From Cucumis sativus (Eukaryota > Streptophyta > Magnoliopsida > Cucurbitales > Cucurbitaceae), in assembly GCF_000004075.3 (NCBI RefSeq), contig NC_026658.2, positions 22,308,075 to 22,372,074 of the forward strand: DNA of 64,000 nt, read 5' to 3'. The notes under the pieces were generated by a model. It was not told the DNA's origin. It was given only the letters and a program-made list of their open reading frames with translations, and searched no databases. A program made the translations under genes and the position numbers. Of this stretch, positions 10,793-21,660 are shown one piece after another. The first letter of the stretch is position 1. Each line of letters opens with the position of its first letter.

Positions 10793-13396
10793 TTACCCCC
10801 TCTTCTTACTCGAAGAACGTCGTTCGACCTCTTTTTCTGCCGTGAGAACACAGAACTCTGAGCCAAGCATTTCGTGCACATCAATGTTTAGAGAAATACT
10901 TAGATTAACTATCTCCATGATGACTTCTACTGTCATTATGAAACCTAAGGTAGACAATACTCGAATCGCATTTGCAGTTCTGCAGATATTCTGTCGTGTC
11001 TCTAATGGAGTATATACTTCTTGCACTTGGTTGCCAAAAGTTCCTTCAAATTTCGAACCCTTTTGTTCAGGTTTATCAACTTGATCCTCTATCATCGTAT
11101 CCACCACTTTGGGATCAACATGCTCCCCAATCCAGATAAAACCATTGCATCCAAGTATTAGGTCAATACCGTATTGCTCCAAATGATGGAAGTGTTGTTT
11201 GCGTCTCTTTATTAGATATGGAGAAACTGTGAGCAGCTGACCACGTTCAAGCTGGATATAAATATGCACAAATTTTAATCATAACAGTCATGAAGAAACA
11301 ATATGAGATGATGCCATAAAAGCTTTTAGGAATTTAATAACAATTGCATTGAAAGATATCATATTCAAATACAGCTATCCTCCAAAATTTTGAACTTATA
11401 ATAGATTGGTAACCATATGTTTTTTTGTTTTTAGTTTTTGAAATCCTATAAACACAGATTCCATCTTTAAATTTCTTACGTTATTATGTACTTCCTACTA
11501 ATGTTATAGAAAACCAAGTCTATGTTTTGAAAACTAGAAAAAGTTGTTTTTGTTTTTTAAATTTGACTTAGAATTCAGCTAACTTTTCAGAAAAAAAAAA
11601 AACATGGTTGTAACAATTAGACATAATTTCTAGTATAACCATTCACGTGTTAGAAAATATTTTTTTTCCTTTTTTCCATTCTCCAAAATCACTTTTCTGC
11701 GACCATCTTTCGTATTTCTTTCTGTCCACCCATCGCTATCTCCTCCTATCCCTCTTTTCATCTTGGTGGCATCCCTTCAAGGCTTCCTCCCTCATTCGTG
11801 TGCACCAACTTTATAATCATCTCCACAATCTGTTTTAACAGCTAGAATTCCCCATAACATTTGTCTATTCGACTATAAATCAGTATTCACATGGTAGCAA
11901 GAATCTTTCTGTGGGGTCTCCCCTAAGAAACCAATGAAGAGATGGGAGACGTACAAAATTTGATTTTAAACTTATTTTGTTTACATCAACATCCAGGAGC
12001 TTAAGAAAGAGACTCATTTTTACCTTGCCATACTTCTGGCTTCTTGCTTGAAGGTGTAGCCCATCATGCTGAAGACCACGTACTTCAGCCTGAGAAAGAA
12101 TGTGGTATTGTTATTGTTCCTTAAATGAAAAATTAAGCATAAACATAGTAGTGTTTATAAATTGATGCCTGGCCAGCCACAAATATTTATAGCCTACCAT
12201 AAATTCGGCTAGCTAAGAATTAACATTCCCCCCCCCCCCCCCCCCCCCCCCAAAAGAAAAAAAAAGCGAAAGTTTAATTCTTAAAAATGTAAAAATCTAG
12301 GAGAAAACCTTATACGAATGACACGTGACAAATTTGGTAGAAGATACGTTGATGAGAGAAGAACGTAAAGGCTATCAAACTTACACAAATGACATCATTT
12401 TCTTCAAAAATGCTCCGCATGTTGAGTTCATCAACGGCAGTTCGCCTTCTCTAGAAATAAAATAATACAATTAACCCGGCGTTACAACAAACACAACCAT
12501 TCTTAAGAGAGACAGAGAGAATCAGTTGCAGTAAAAAAATTTCAGAAAGCATAGCTAATTCACAGTCTGGTGCAACAGTAAGCACCATTATATTCATAAC
12601 AAAAGAGAATACTCCAATACCTGAATACCATCAGGCAAGTTCATCGAAGAAAGCATCAAAACTGCATCTTGGCAATAATTTATATCCAATCTCCAACGTT
12701 TTGGTGCAACCTGAATAAGATCACATCAGATGGTATGAAAAAAATGGAGTGCTGGAGGGGCATTGTAACATGTTTTTCCTATTTGAAGTGTTGTAACCAT
12801 GACACCAGAATAAGTTTTTCTTGTCTGTTTTACTCACCAATATCTCTATGTTACCTTTATGTAAAACCAAAAAGATAAATAGCAAGTGTTTGGTTTTACC
12901 TCTGTAACACGTCCCACTACGATATCACCAACCTCCGGTTTATATCTAATAACCAGTACAGACAATTAGATCATAAAAGATATCATAACAATAGACCAAA
13001 AAAGGGCCAAGAAAAACCAAATTACAAAGTTCATGGACAACCTGGCACGCAAGGCACGTACATAGATGAGCTTATTGACTCGCTCAACCACTCCACAAAT
13101 AGAGGCAACTACTTCTCCATTCAAGTCAAGGGTCCCATGTCCCCTGTATACAATTTTCAATTATAGCACAATGCATATAATCCACTGACGAGTACACAAT
13201 CCAAGCATCTATTATAAAAAAAGTAATGAAGAATTATGTACTTGAGGACACCATCCTCGTAATTGAGAGGAATAGTATCAGCAACTACAACAGAAGCATC
13301 AGAATTGCCCTTCGAAGAGAGAGATTTAAGCCTTTCTTGGGCTCTTTCAAGACGAATCTTCTGGGTATGATTCAAGGAAAGTTGTAAACCTTTCAT
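10793..13396 (-). CDS. RRP4: Exosome complex component RRP4 homolog
   Basis: RRP4 is one of three S1/KH cap subunits of the RNA exosome, which processes and degrades RNA 3'->5' in nucleus and cytoplasm. Seven coding exons on the minus strand with GT-AG borders: 13242-13396, 13042-13143, 12900-12945, 12621-12710, 12385-12450, 12024-12089, 10793-11251. They join in frame to 327 residues, close to the usual plant length (~320). The N-terminus MKGLQLSLNHTQK matches the family; the S1 region includes GEVVASICGVVERV and YKPEVGD; the KH-like end has LIKRRKQHFHHLEQYGIDLI, GCNGFIWIGEH and LETRQNICRTANAIRVL. An acceptor (TGCAG) just before the ATG implies an intron in the 5' UTR. A 24-base C run sits in the intron between exons 5 and 6. 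Start and domains are secure; exact borders were read by eye. Confidence 0.95.
12228..12251. repeat. Run of 24 C (G on the RRP4 sense strand) in an intron
   Basis: Uninterrupted C homopolymer within the intron between RRP4 exons 12385-12450 and 12024-12089, followed directly by an A-rich stretch. In the pre-mRNA it would be a G24 tract, which can form G-quadruplex structures. Run length may be affected by sequencing or assembly error. Confidence 0.9.
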
Positions 13397-14121
13397 ATCT
13401 GCATTTGGAAATTTTCTAGGTTAGAACATGGTGGTGTTGCATGATTCTTATGACCAATATATGACATACAATCACAAAATATTTGCAAAGATATTACACG
13501 TGATAAAAAAACAAACAAACAAATAATGAGTAACAACTAGTATTTTCCAATATATATGGCGGCTAAAATCGCAATGTGAAGCATATCAATTATAAACATT
13601 TACAACTTATACAAATCAGATGAAGAAACTTATAACAAACAATTTCTAGGATGCCTTTGGCCAAAATGTTAAACTTTTCTATTTTCAAAACTATTACCGG
13701 ATCCTTCATCTAAAAATATTTTGAAAAAGCAAAAATAAGTACAAAAATACTTAATAACCAAGCCCCATATCAAGCGTCCAAAATTTGTCCCCTTTCCAAA
13801 CATTCTTAAACGAAAAAAAAAAAACGAATGTTTGCAAATCTTTCAGTTGAAATTTTGCTACACAGTGCTTTCAAAATCAAAATCTTCCGATCAAATAAGC
13901 TCTTAAAACTAAAATCCTACAGTCAAATAAGCTTTCTAAACTAGACGATCATACTGAAACCTTCAAATAGACTTTCAGGAAAACAAAAACCTTCTAAAAT
14001 GACATATGGGCCTGGGAGCTTGACACTAATGGATACTTCACAAGAATTTGGACAATCATCTCACCGCTAATAGTCTCTCAATTGCCAAAGACTTATACAA
14101 GAAGATTTGGAAATGCTTGTC
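13397..14121 (-). other. Probable 5' UTR intron and leader of RRP4
   Basis: The acceptor TTCCAAATGCAG directly before the RRP4 start indicates that this region is largely an intron of the 5' untranslated region. The matching leader exon must lie further right, possibly overlapping the short frame at 14122-14427. No separate gene is seen. Confidence 0.5.
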
Positions 14122-14427
14122 CTAAAAGAAACAAGTTTCAATTGTGAGAAATGTCAAACTCCTGTTACTTGATGAACACTGAGATGATGAAGAGAGACGG
14201 TTGGAATAGAATGAAACTAACGGGCGAATCAGCGTGCTAAAGAATGGCGAGAGATGGTTGACGTCGTCGGCAAGCTCTTGGAATTCCGGCGAACTCTGAC
14301 GAGTGGGGGAGACGCGGCTGCAGCGGCGAAACCTTTCGAAACTACGGACGAGAGCGGCAGTTGAAGAATCAGACAGTCGACTTGTCAGACACGGTTGAGA
14401 TGATGCACGGAGACTTGCGGCGGCCAA
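14122..14427 (-). CDS. Possible small mitochondrial-type protein, or RRP4 leader
   Basis: A 101-residue frame begins MAAASLRASSQPCLTSRLSDSS and is rich in Ser, Arg and Ala with few acidic residues at its start, like a mitochondrial presequence. It resembles in style the short NFD6-like plant proteins (MAA... start, SPFF segment), but I cannot assign it firmly. It is GC-rich relative to its surroundings, which supports transcription. It lies about 730 bases upstream of the RRP4 start on the same strand, so it could instead be the untranslated first exon of RRP4. The last part may be intron. Confidence 0.4.
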   Translation of the reverse strand: MAAASLRASSQPCLTSRLSDSSTAALVRSFERFRRCSRVSPTRQSSPEFQELADDVNHLSPFFSTLIRPLVSFYSNRLSSSSQCSSSNRSLTFLTIETCFF

Positions 14428-14439
14428 GACGTAATGGTC

Positions 14440-14660
14440 GGCGGTGGCTGGTGTGATGGGCAGACGGAAAAAAAAAGAAATTGGAAGGTGAATAGGGAGG
14501 GCAGCGTGCGTGGAGAAAGAGGAGAACGAGAAGGGCCGTAGATTTTCCTCTCTTTTCTCTTTTTATTTAATTAGAAAAATAATACTAATAATATAGACAA
14601 AAATCATATTCTGCTTCACTCCAAATTAAAATCATTTAGCTCTTACCATCCGGATAGTTC
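14440..14660 (-). promoter_or_regulatory. Probable promoter region upstream of RRP4 and the small frame
   Basis: The sequence between the start of the 14122-14427 frame and the repeat beginning near 14.66 kb. It includes a purine-rich leader and a GGGCCG motif near 14535. No clear TATA box is evident. Confidence 0.3.
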
Positions 14661-15612
14661 CGTTTCCGTTTCGTGTTTTCTGTTTTTGTTTTTATTTTTT
14701 AAGAAACGAACGTATTTGATAACATTTTGTTTATCTCATTCTCGTTTCTCACTTATTTCTATTAGTTTATTTTTCTTTTTTTTCAATTATTTCAATTATT
14801 TCATTTTTCTTTTTCTCAATTCTTTTTATTGGTTTTATTTTCCTTTTTTGTTCTCAATTATTTTTCTATTTCATTTTCCTATTGTGATTTCATTTTTCTT
14901 TCTCTTATTTTCATCTTCTTCTCCAAATAACCACTCTGCACGTGGTTTTCTTTATCTTCCTCTTATCTCCATTGTCTTTCCCAAATAACCATCATCTTTC
15001 TCTTCCTCTCATCGTCTTCATTGTCTTCCTCTTCGCCTCTCACCATTTTTCTTTACACGTCTTCCTCTTCACTTGATCTACGTTTTCCTCTTTCTCTTTG
15101 CGTGAATTGTGTTTTTGTTGTGGATTTTCGTCAAATTTGTGAGTTTTTTCCATATCTATGTTTTAGCCGCGAGTTTTTGTTTTTCTTTTTGTCGTGGGTT
15201 TCGATCCTCCTCTTCGTCGTGGGTTTTCGTCTTCCTCTCACGGGCTATGTCTTTCAGATCTCAATCTTCATCTCATTCTCCATAAGATTATAATAAGATC
15301 TTCCTATCTAGGTTTCATAATTTTATTGTTTTATGTTTAATGGAGGACATATATTTTTGTTTGATGTTTAATTGAATTAAATGTGAATAAAATAAAATAA
15401 AAATCTCAAAGAAAATTAAGAAACAATAAACAGTTATCAAACACATTTTCTGTTTCTGTTTCTTTTTTTTTTTCAAGAAACAAGAAACATAATTGAAAAA
15501 AGAAATAGAAACAGAAACAATGATCAAACACATTCATTTTCTTGTTCTAAAAAAAAGAAGGAATGGGAAACCGAGAACATGGAATAAGGAACGAAAAACA
15601 AAAAACGGAAAT
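14660..15612 (+). repeat. Foldback-like DNA element, unit I
   Basis: Pyrimidine-rich unit starting with GTTTTCTGTTTTTGTTTTTA and ending in the near-inverse TTATCAAACACATTTTCTGT plus AAGAAACAAGAAACA-type sequence (15430-15490). The interior (CCAAATAACCATCATCTTTC near 14983) recurs in unit II about 1,080 bases later. The open frames across it are low-complexity Phe/Ser translation, not genes. Confidence 0.6.
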
Positions 15613-16656
15613 GGGTCTATTTGGTAATATTCTCATTTCCTGTTTCCTGTTTTTGTTTTCATTTTTTAAAAACAGAAATGTTTGGTAAGATTTTATGTTT
15701 CTCGTTCTAAAAAAAGTAGAAATGTTTCCCATTTTATAATAAATTATTGGGAACAAAAAAAAGGTAGTTTCTCATGTTCCGTTTCTTAATTATTTTTACC
15801 GGCTTTCTTTTTCTTTTTCTTTTTCTTAATTATTTCTATTGGTTTTCTTTTCCTTAATTATTTTTATCGTTTTTCTTTTCTTTTTTCTCAATTATTTTTA
15901 TTGGTTTTCTTTTCCTTTTTCTCAATTATTTTTCTATTTTCTTTTACTTTTTCATTTTCTCACTTGATTTCCTTTTTCTTCCTCTTATTTCCATATTCTT
16001 CCCTAAATAAACACTCTCCACATGGTTTCCTTTGTCTTCCTCTTATCTCCATCGTCTTCTCCAAATAATCATCATCTTCCTCTTCCTCTTATTGTCTTTG
16101 CCATCTTCCTCCTCGCATCTCACCGTCTTCCTCTACACGACGTCTTCTGATTCGTCAGATTTGGGTTTTCCTCTTCCTCTGCACATGAATCTGGGTTTTT
16201 GCTGTGAGTTTTCACTAGATCTTTGTTTTTGTTGTGGGTCTTTGTCTTCCTCTTCATCATGGATTTCAATCCTCCTCTTCATCTTGGGTTTTCGTCTTCC
16301 TCCTCGCCAGCTCTGTCCTTTAGATCTCAATCATCTTAATCTCCATAAGATTACTAGAAGACCTTCCTATCTAGGTTTATTAAAGTGAGTGGTGTAATGT
16401 TTAATTGAATTGGATGTGAATAAAATAACATTAATAAAATAAAAATGATAAATCTCAAAGAAAATAAGGAAATAAGAAATAATTATCAAACACATTTTTT
16501 GTTTCTATGTCTTTTTTTCAAGAAACAATAAGCAGAAACAGTTATCAAACACATTCATATTTCTTGTTAAAGAAGGAACAAGGAACAGGGAACAAGGGAC
16601 AAGAAATATGAAACAGGAAACATAAAACGAAAAGGAAAATGTTACCAAGCGGGCGC
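15613..16656 (+). repeat. Foldback-like DNA element, unit II
   Basis: Starts GGGTCTATTTGGTAATATTC at 15613 and ends with the approximate inverse (GTTACCAAGCGGGCGC, 16641-16656). This gives imperfect terminal inverted repeats of the form GG-C--TTGGTAA-ATT. The interior is homologous to unit I (CCAAATAATCATCATCTTCC near 16062). It abuts, and appears to have cut, a copia LTR at its right border. Class uncertain: hAT- or PIF-like non-autonomous element. Confidence 0.6.
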
Positions 16657-17429
16657 TTCTAGTCCTTAAATATCAGTGCTCCTCTAATGAACAATCTATT
16701 TATGGTCTAACCACCAAATAAAAATCTCTCTTGCCATAGAGAGGGTATGACCGTTTGTTCAAGTCACGAAGATACCATTTAAGGTAACACTCATCTACTT
16801 ACTCTAAAGTCGGAAAGAAGTGAATTCCATCTTATGTGATTATGTTTCCAACTCTCCACTTGGTCTTGTCCCTAAAATGATAAGCATATTGAGTCGACAA
16901 TCTGGCCACTCTCACCCGTACAAATCAAAGAACAATCTCTCTCGAACAAGAGTTCGTAATACACTCAGGATTAAGACTAAGTTACTTAGGTCATCCTAAT
17001 GAAATAGAAACCCAACTAGTTAACGAAGTTACATCTAGTGGTTATTATTTCGTGGTTCAGTCTTATGCAAAGTCATTGCATAGGATACTCTCGCTTGCAT
17101 GTCACCTACACGAAGACATTGGATCATTGTGTTTATATCAAATACAAAGTGAGTCGTACCCATAGTGTTACTAGGATAAGGTACTCGGCCTTATCTCTTT
17201 ACTGTAGACCATTAAAGGTGATCTCAAACATTGATCCTTGTATATGTCTCTATATACTATTCAAGACCCATCAAATAGCTTAGGATGTTAGTTTATTGAA
17301 TTTAGGTTATTAAGACAAAACTAACAATATAATCAATAACACTTATTGAAATAATAACAACATTTTATTAATAAATGCCAATGGATTATATTTAACTATT
17401 TATGAGTTTTAGGACATAAAACCCAACAA
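16657..17429 (-). repeat. Partial copia-type LTR
   Basis: On the minus strand it begins TGTTGGGTTTTATGTCCTAA at 17429, the usual TGTTGGG start of a family of plant copia LTRs, and runs leftward to the border of the foldback element at 16656. The other end is missing, so it is a truncated solo LTR. The plus-strand frame 17038-17283 lies within it and is not a gene. Confidence 0.6.
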
Positions 17430-17439
17430 TCCTTTCTTG

Positions 17440-18830
17440 AGAGCTTCTTGATCCCTAGACAAGAGTGCCTAAGTATTAAGTGAGATCACATCTTAATGTT
17501 TGATGATGATGAGTTGTTTGACAAGTATCCATGGGGAGGGTGGCTTTTGACCTTCTAGTGGAATTTATTAATAGAGTTGTGTCTAGCAAGGAACAGACAG
17601 AGATTTCAATGGGAGGCTTTATTTTCCCAATCCTTACTTGGGCATACTAGGTAATCCCAATGTTGAGTACCCCACCCAACTTCTTTGCGAGGAGGATTTC
17701 AAATGAAGTTCCTACAATAATTAATTGGGTTGCAGACACGCAACCAAAGTGGAAGGACCGGAAACAAAAGGTCTCTAATTTAGCCACGATAGGTAAGTCT
17801 TTACTACATAGTTATTACCTCTGCTTATTTCATGCTTTGATACTTATAAAATATAGTTTTTCTTTTTGTAACAGCTTGAAGTCTCCTCTATGCTTGCTAC
17901 ACCTAATGAAGTGGGCATGTTATATTTTTCACCCTTCCTTGAGGCAAAAAAAAAAAAAACTCCAAAAGGCAAAAGACGAACTTAAAAAGAGCCAACCAAC
18001 TGATAAGGTTGCTCAAATGTCGCTAAAGAAAGGCATGCCCTCTACAAGTCAGATGGATGGACTAGAATGTAGAAAATTTTGAAAAAAACCAGTAGAGAAT
18101 AAAGAAAAATATGGAAGATATTCTAAAAAAATTTAAACCTATAGAGTTGAAAATGAATAGAAAGTTTGAAGAACTAGAAAATAAATTGAATAAAATTATT
18201 GAAAAAATTAAGAATCAGCAACCTAGTTCATCGGGTGCATGTGAGACTAATGATTATATGGTAAGCATGTGATACACTGAAATTATCTTATCTGATTATG
18301 TGTACATTTAACAGGATCTTAAAATACACCGTATTTTGGATGCATGGAGCAAGAGACTTTGAGGAGCACCTTGACAAAGTAGAAAATGACATAGAAGATG
18401 AAGAAGAAAAAGAAGAAGATGAAAAAATGAACTTGGAATCAGCTATCCAAATGTGCTTAGGAAAAAGATGACGACAAAGGCAATGGAAACATGGCTGGAA
18501 ATAGGAACCAAACTTCTGAAGTACCAGATGGTGGACCAACTAAATTGAACACATCAGAGACAACAACTACCGAACAAGAAAAAGGTGTAAATGCCTCACC
18601 ATACAAGGTAAATAATTAAACCGAATATAGTAAAACTTGTTCAGAATGTTCTAAATACATTGTATTAACTAACATGTATACATAATTGTAATAGGACACA
18701 AATGACAGTGAGGAAGAAATCAACATGCTGATAAGGTCAATAGACGAAAAATTTATATATGATGAAATGAAGAAAAAAGAAGAAAATCGAATGAAAATGG
18801 TATAGTAATGTATGATTGACATATTTTTGT
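17440..18830 (+). pseudogene. DUF1985-like region and acidic linker (MULE cargo)
   Basis: From 17440 the plus strand reads FFESFLIPRQE, FDKYPWGRVAFDLLVEFIN and GGFIFPILTWAY, matching the DUF1985 pattern (PWG...F; GF...L..WAYE), then VADTQPKWKDRKQKVS and a Lys-rich stretch (17940-18080). Separate exon-like blocks at about 18250-18600 and 18690-18810 are Asp/Glu/Lys/Asn-rich (NDSEEEINMLIRSIDEKF), as in the linker of DUF1985-Ulp1 fusion proteins. An in-frame stop follows WAY, and the parts are in different frames. Function of DUF1985 is unknown; Ulp1 partners are SUMO-protease-like. Confidence 0.55.
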
Positions 18831-18839
18831 TATCATCAA

Positions 18840-20080
18840 TTACTATTAACTTTTAAGAATTGTGAATTCCAATTACAGAGTATTTGTGAACTCTGACTAC
18901 ATTAAACAAATTATGTTATCATCATGTATATATTTTTGTTATGAACAATTGAATCGATTTGTTATCATCAGTGACTTTATAACTTCTAAGAATTGTGTAC
19001 TTGAATTATAGAGAATTTTTTTTGTATCAGTTCTTTATTGATGAAATAAATAATATGTGTATGTAAATTACACAGTATTTGAAATACTGGACCTACTAAT
19101 GTGTAGTTCAATTACGATGTTGAATAATTTTGCTTTTGTAGTTTTCCTACCTATTCCTTATAATGATGTGAATTACATGTATGAATACTTACAAAAAATC
19201 TTTTTATAATGCTAGTAACTAACCCTTGAGAAATAATAAGTATGCACATGATCAATCTTTGTTGAATTCAACCGTAAAAATAATGAAAAATGCAACCAAC
19301 CTTTGGCAGAACCAAAGAACGACCACACATGACCAATGTAATACCCTAAATAATATGAATGCCAGGTCCACAATTATCAGAATACTACATGAAACTTTTT
19401 TTTGCTAAAAACTTATAGGTTAAAGGAAGGTTGCCAAGTGTGTACAAACTTTCAAATATAGACAAAAATAATCCAACAACGAGGGTTATACTAAAATACA
19501 TGCAGTGTTCTCAACTTATAAATTAATTGACATACATTGTATTTGTATAATAAAATTTATATTGTAGTCATGCCCTCTACAATGGCAATGGAAACATTTT
19601 TAGATAATGATGATGTATTTCAGAATGTTAAATTTGAACAAATCTTATATGTACCAACATATAACCCGTCCATTCAAAATAACTAACATGATAGATTTAC
19701 AAATAAGAGAAATACTTCGAAAGGCAACTACGGTTGCGAACTATACATAATGTATCTTGACCCTATATGATAATATATATCATGACTTTAATATTATGAC
19801 AACCTCAATGTATCTAGTTTGAAAAGAACAATACTTGAATTTAAAACAAATAACCTACAATATAGTATACTTGCAAAGTCAACATACTTAGGTCGTTGTA
19901 AATTATAAGAAATACATTGTATTTCAATGAACAAAAGCTCAATTTTATTCGAACTAACTATTCAACTCCAATGATAACATGGAACACTATGGAAAATAGA
20001 TAATTTCAAAATAAAATCAAGTACTTAAAAATGATAACTAAGAACTAAGGAAAATACTAAAACAGTAACTTAACGTTGAG
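18840..20080. other. AT-rich interior of the MULE, no domain recognised
   Basis: Between the linker remnant and the transposase, where a Ulp1-type protease exon might be expected, I find no long frame and no His-Asp-Cys protease motif. The short frame at 19226-19408 looks non-coding. Deletion or heavy decay is likely. Confidence 0.4.
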
Positions 20081-20084
20081 TGAG

Positions 20085-21660
20085 TTCTCTACAAGACCTA
20101 CAATTGTGACCTCTTTTATCGCACCTGTTGCAACGAACAACCGCTTTTTTCTTTAAAAATGAAGTAAACCTTTTTTAGGCCTTTCAGCTGGACATTTAAC
20201 CTGCGGTAGAAGTAGTCCATCGTTGCCACCTTGGTACGTAGTCCTAATTTGGTCTAAAATACCAATAGGACATGTTCCCTTCTTGTACAAGTTTATCAAA
20301 TTTGAAACATAGAACTTATCAGTGTACATATGCAAGTTAAGATTCCTTAAAGACAGTGCAATGAATGCATGTGAACAGGGAATTATATCAAGGTCCCATT
20401 GACGACATGAGCATGTACGGTCTAAAATATTGATAGCATATTGTTCCTTACGATGGTGGATTGCAAATTCATGTTGGTTTACATGATATATCTGTCAAAT
20501 CGTTAAAATAAATGTCATGTACAAATAAGTGCATACATAATTACTGCATTTGTTATTCAAATATCATACAACTTACATTCATTGAGCAACTTTCCCTTAA
20601 AGCTTCTCAAATCATATCTTTTGCATATATTGAAAGTTTCGTGTGTTGAAAATTTCATTTGGTATGATGTTCATAAAACCATTTTGAACCAAACTACGGA
20701 TTGATTCTAGAAGTCCAAATACACAAAATTCTTGTGATTCTTTTAGAGTAGAATTCATACTTTCAGATATATTTGTTGTAATAACCAAGTATCTTTTTCT
20801 CCTAAAAAATGTCCTAGCTCATCTATGTCTTCCAACACCTCACAACTTATGGTCTAATTGATGAAGAGAAATGATTAAGTTGTCTCATGTATAGTACTCA
20901 AATTCCAATGGGGTATACGCTCTGGCACAACTATGGAAGGAGTCCTCAATGGGAAGCGACTTATGGTTCTTTTTCAAGTTCTTGTATAGATGGAATGCAC
21001 ATAAACCGTGTTCAGTTGTTTCGCACATAACATTAAATCCATTTTTTACACTTTTGTGAGCATCATACAAAATTATCATTTCATTATATTATCCAAAAAC
21101 AACTTTAAGATTACGAAAAACCATGCCCATGCCCATGACATGTCATTCTTTGAATCAACAACACAAAAGTCTAGTGGCACAAATTTGAGAATTGTCATCA
21201 ATAGTAGAGGCAGAAATGAACGTACCAAGGTATTTGTTCTTCATGGTTGCACCATCAACGAAAATAACTAGTAGACAATAATTCCATGCATTAATTGAAG
21301 CAGCAAGTGCCATGAAATAATACTTAAATCGACCTTCATCGTCTGCTTCTTCAGTTCTATATGTTCCTAAAAACAATGAAATATAAAAAATGAGAATTAC
21401 AATGTATTTCCATATTAACCAAGTGTTATTATTTCAAATACAACGTTTGTAGTTTAGTATACCTATGTTGTTTCGGATCAATGCATCAAATAATAATGTT
21501 GACAACATGGCATATGAGGCATTCAGAGTACCCCTAATGGAATTCAATGCAATCTCACATCCTCTCCAAACCTTGTCATAGCTTACATTTACTCTGTGAT
21601 GAATCTTTATATAATTAATAACGTCAAAAGGATGACATGGAGTCTTATTATTCATTTTAA
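20085..21660 (-). pseudogene. MULE transposase (mudrA type), broken
   Basis: Read from the right on the minus strand: 21655-21434 gives YIKIHHRVNVSYDKVWRGCE (N-terminal part of the transposase); 21376-21155 gives EGRFKYYFMALAASINAWNY and VIFVDGATMKNKYLGTFISA, the region of the first catalytic Asp; 21079-20885 gives ILYDAHKSVKNGFN and GLCAFHLYKNLKK, the Cys/His region with the second acidic site; about 20140-20085 gives the zinc knuckle RCNRCDKRGHNCRSC. These are in order but split by stops and possible introns, so no intact protein. The set supports a nearly full-length but dead mudrA gene. Confidence 0.75.

Noticed and set aside
14686..15293. Plus-strand frames of 90-100 codons rich in Phe and Ser
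   Set aside because: They lie in pyrimidine-rich repeat sequence; the similar frame at 16032-16388 lies in the homologous part of the second unit, so the frames follow base composition and not protein conservation.
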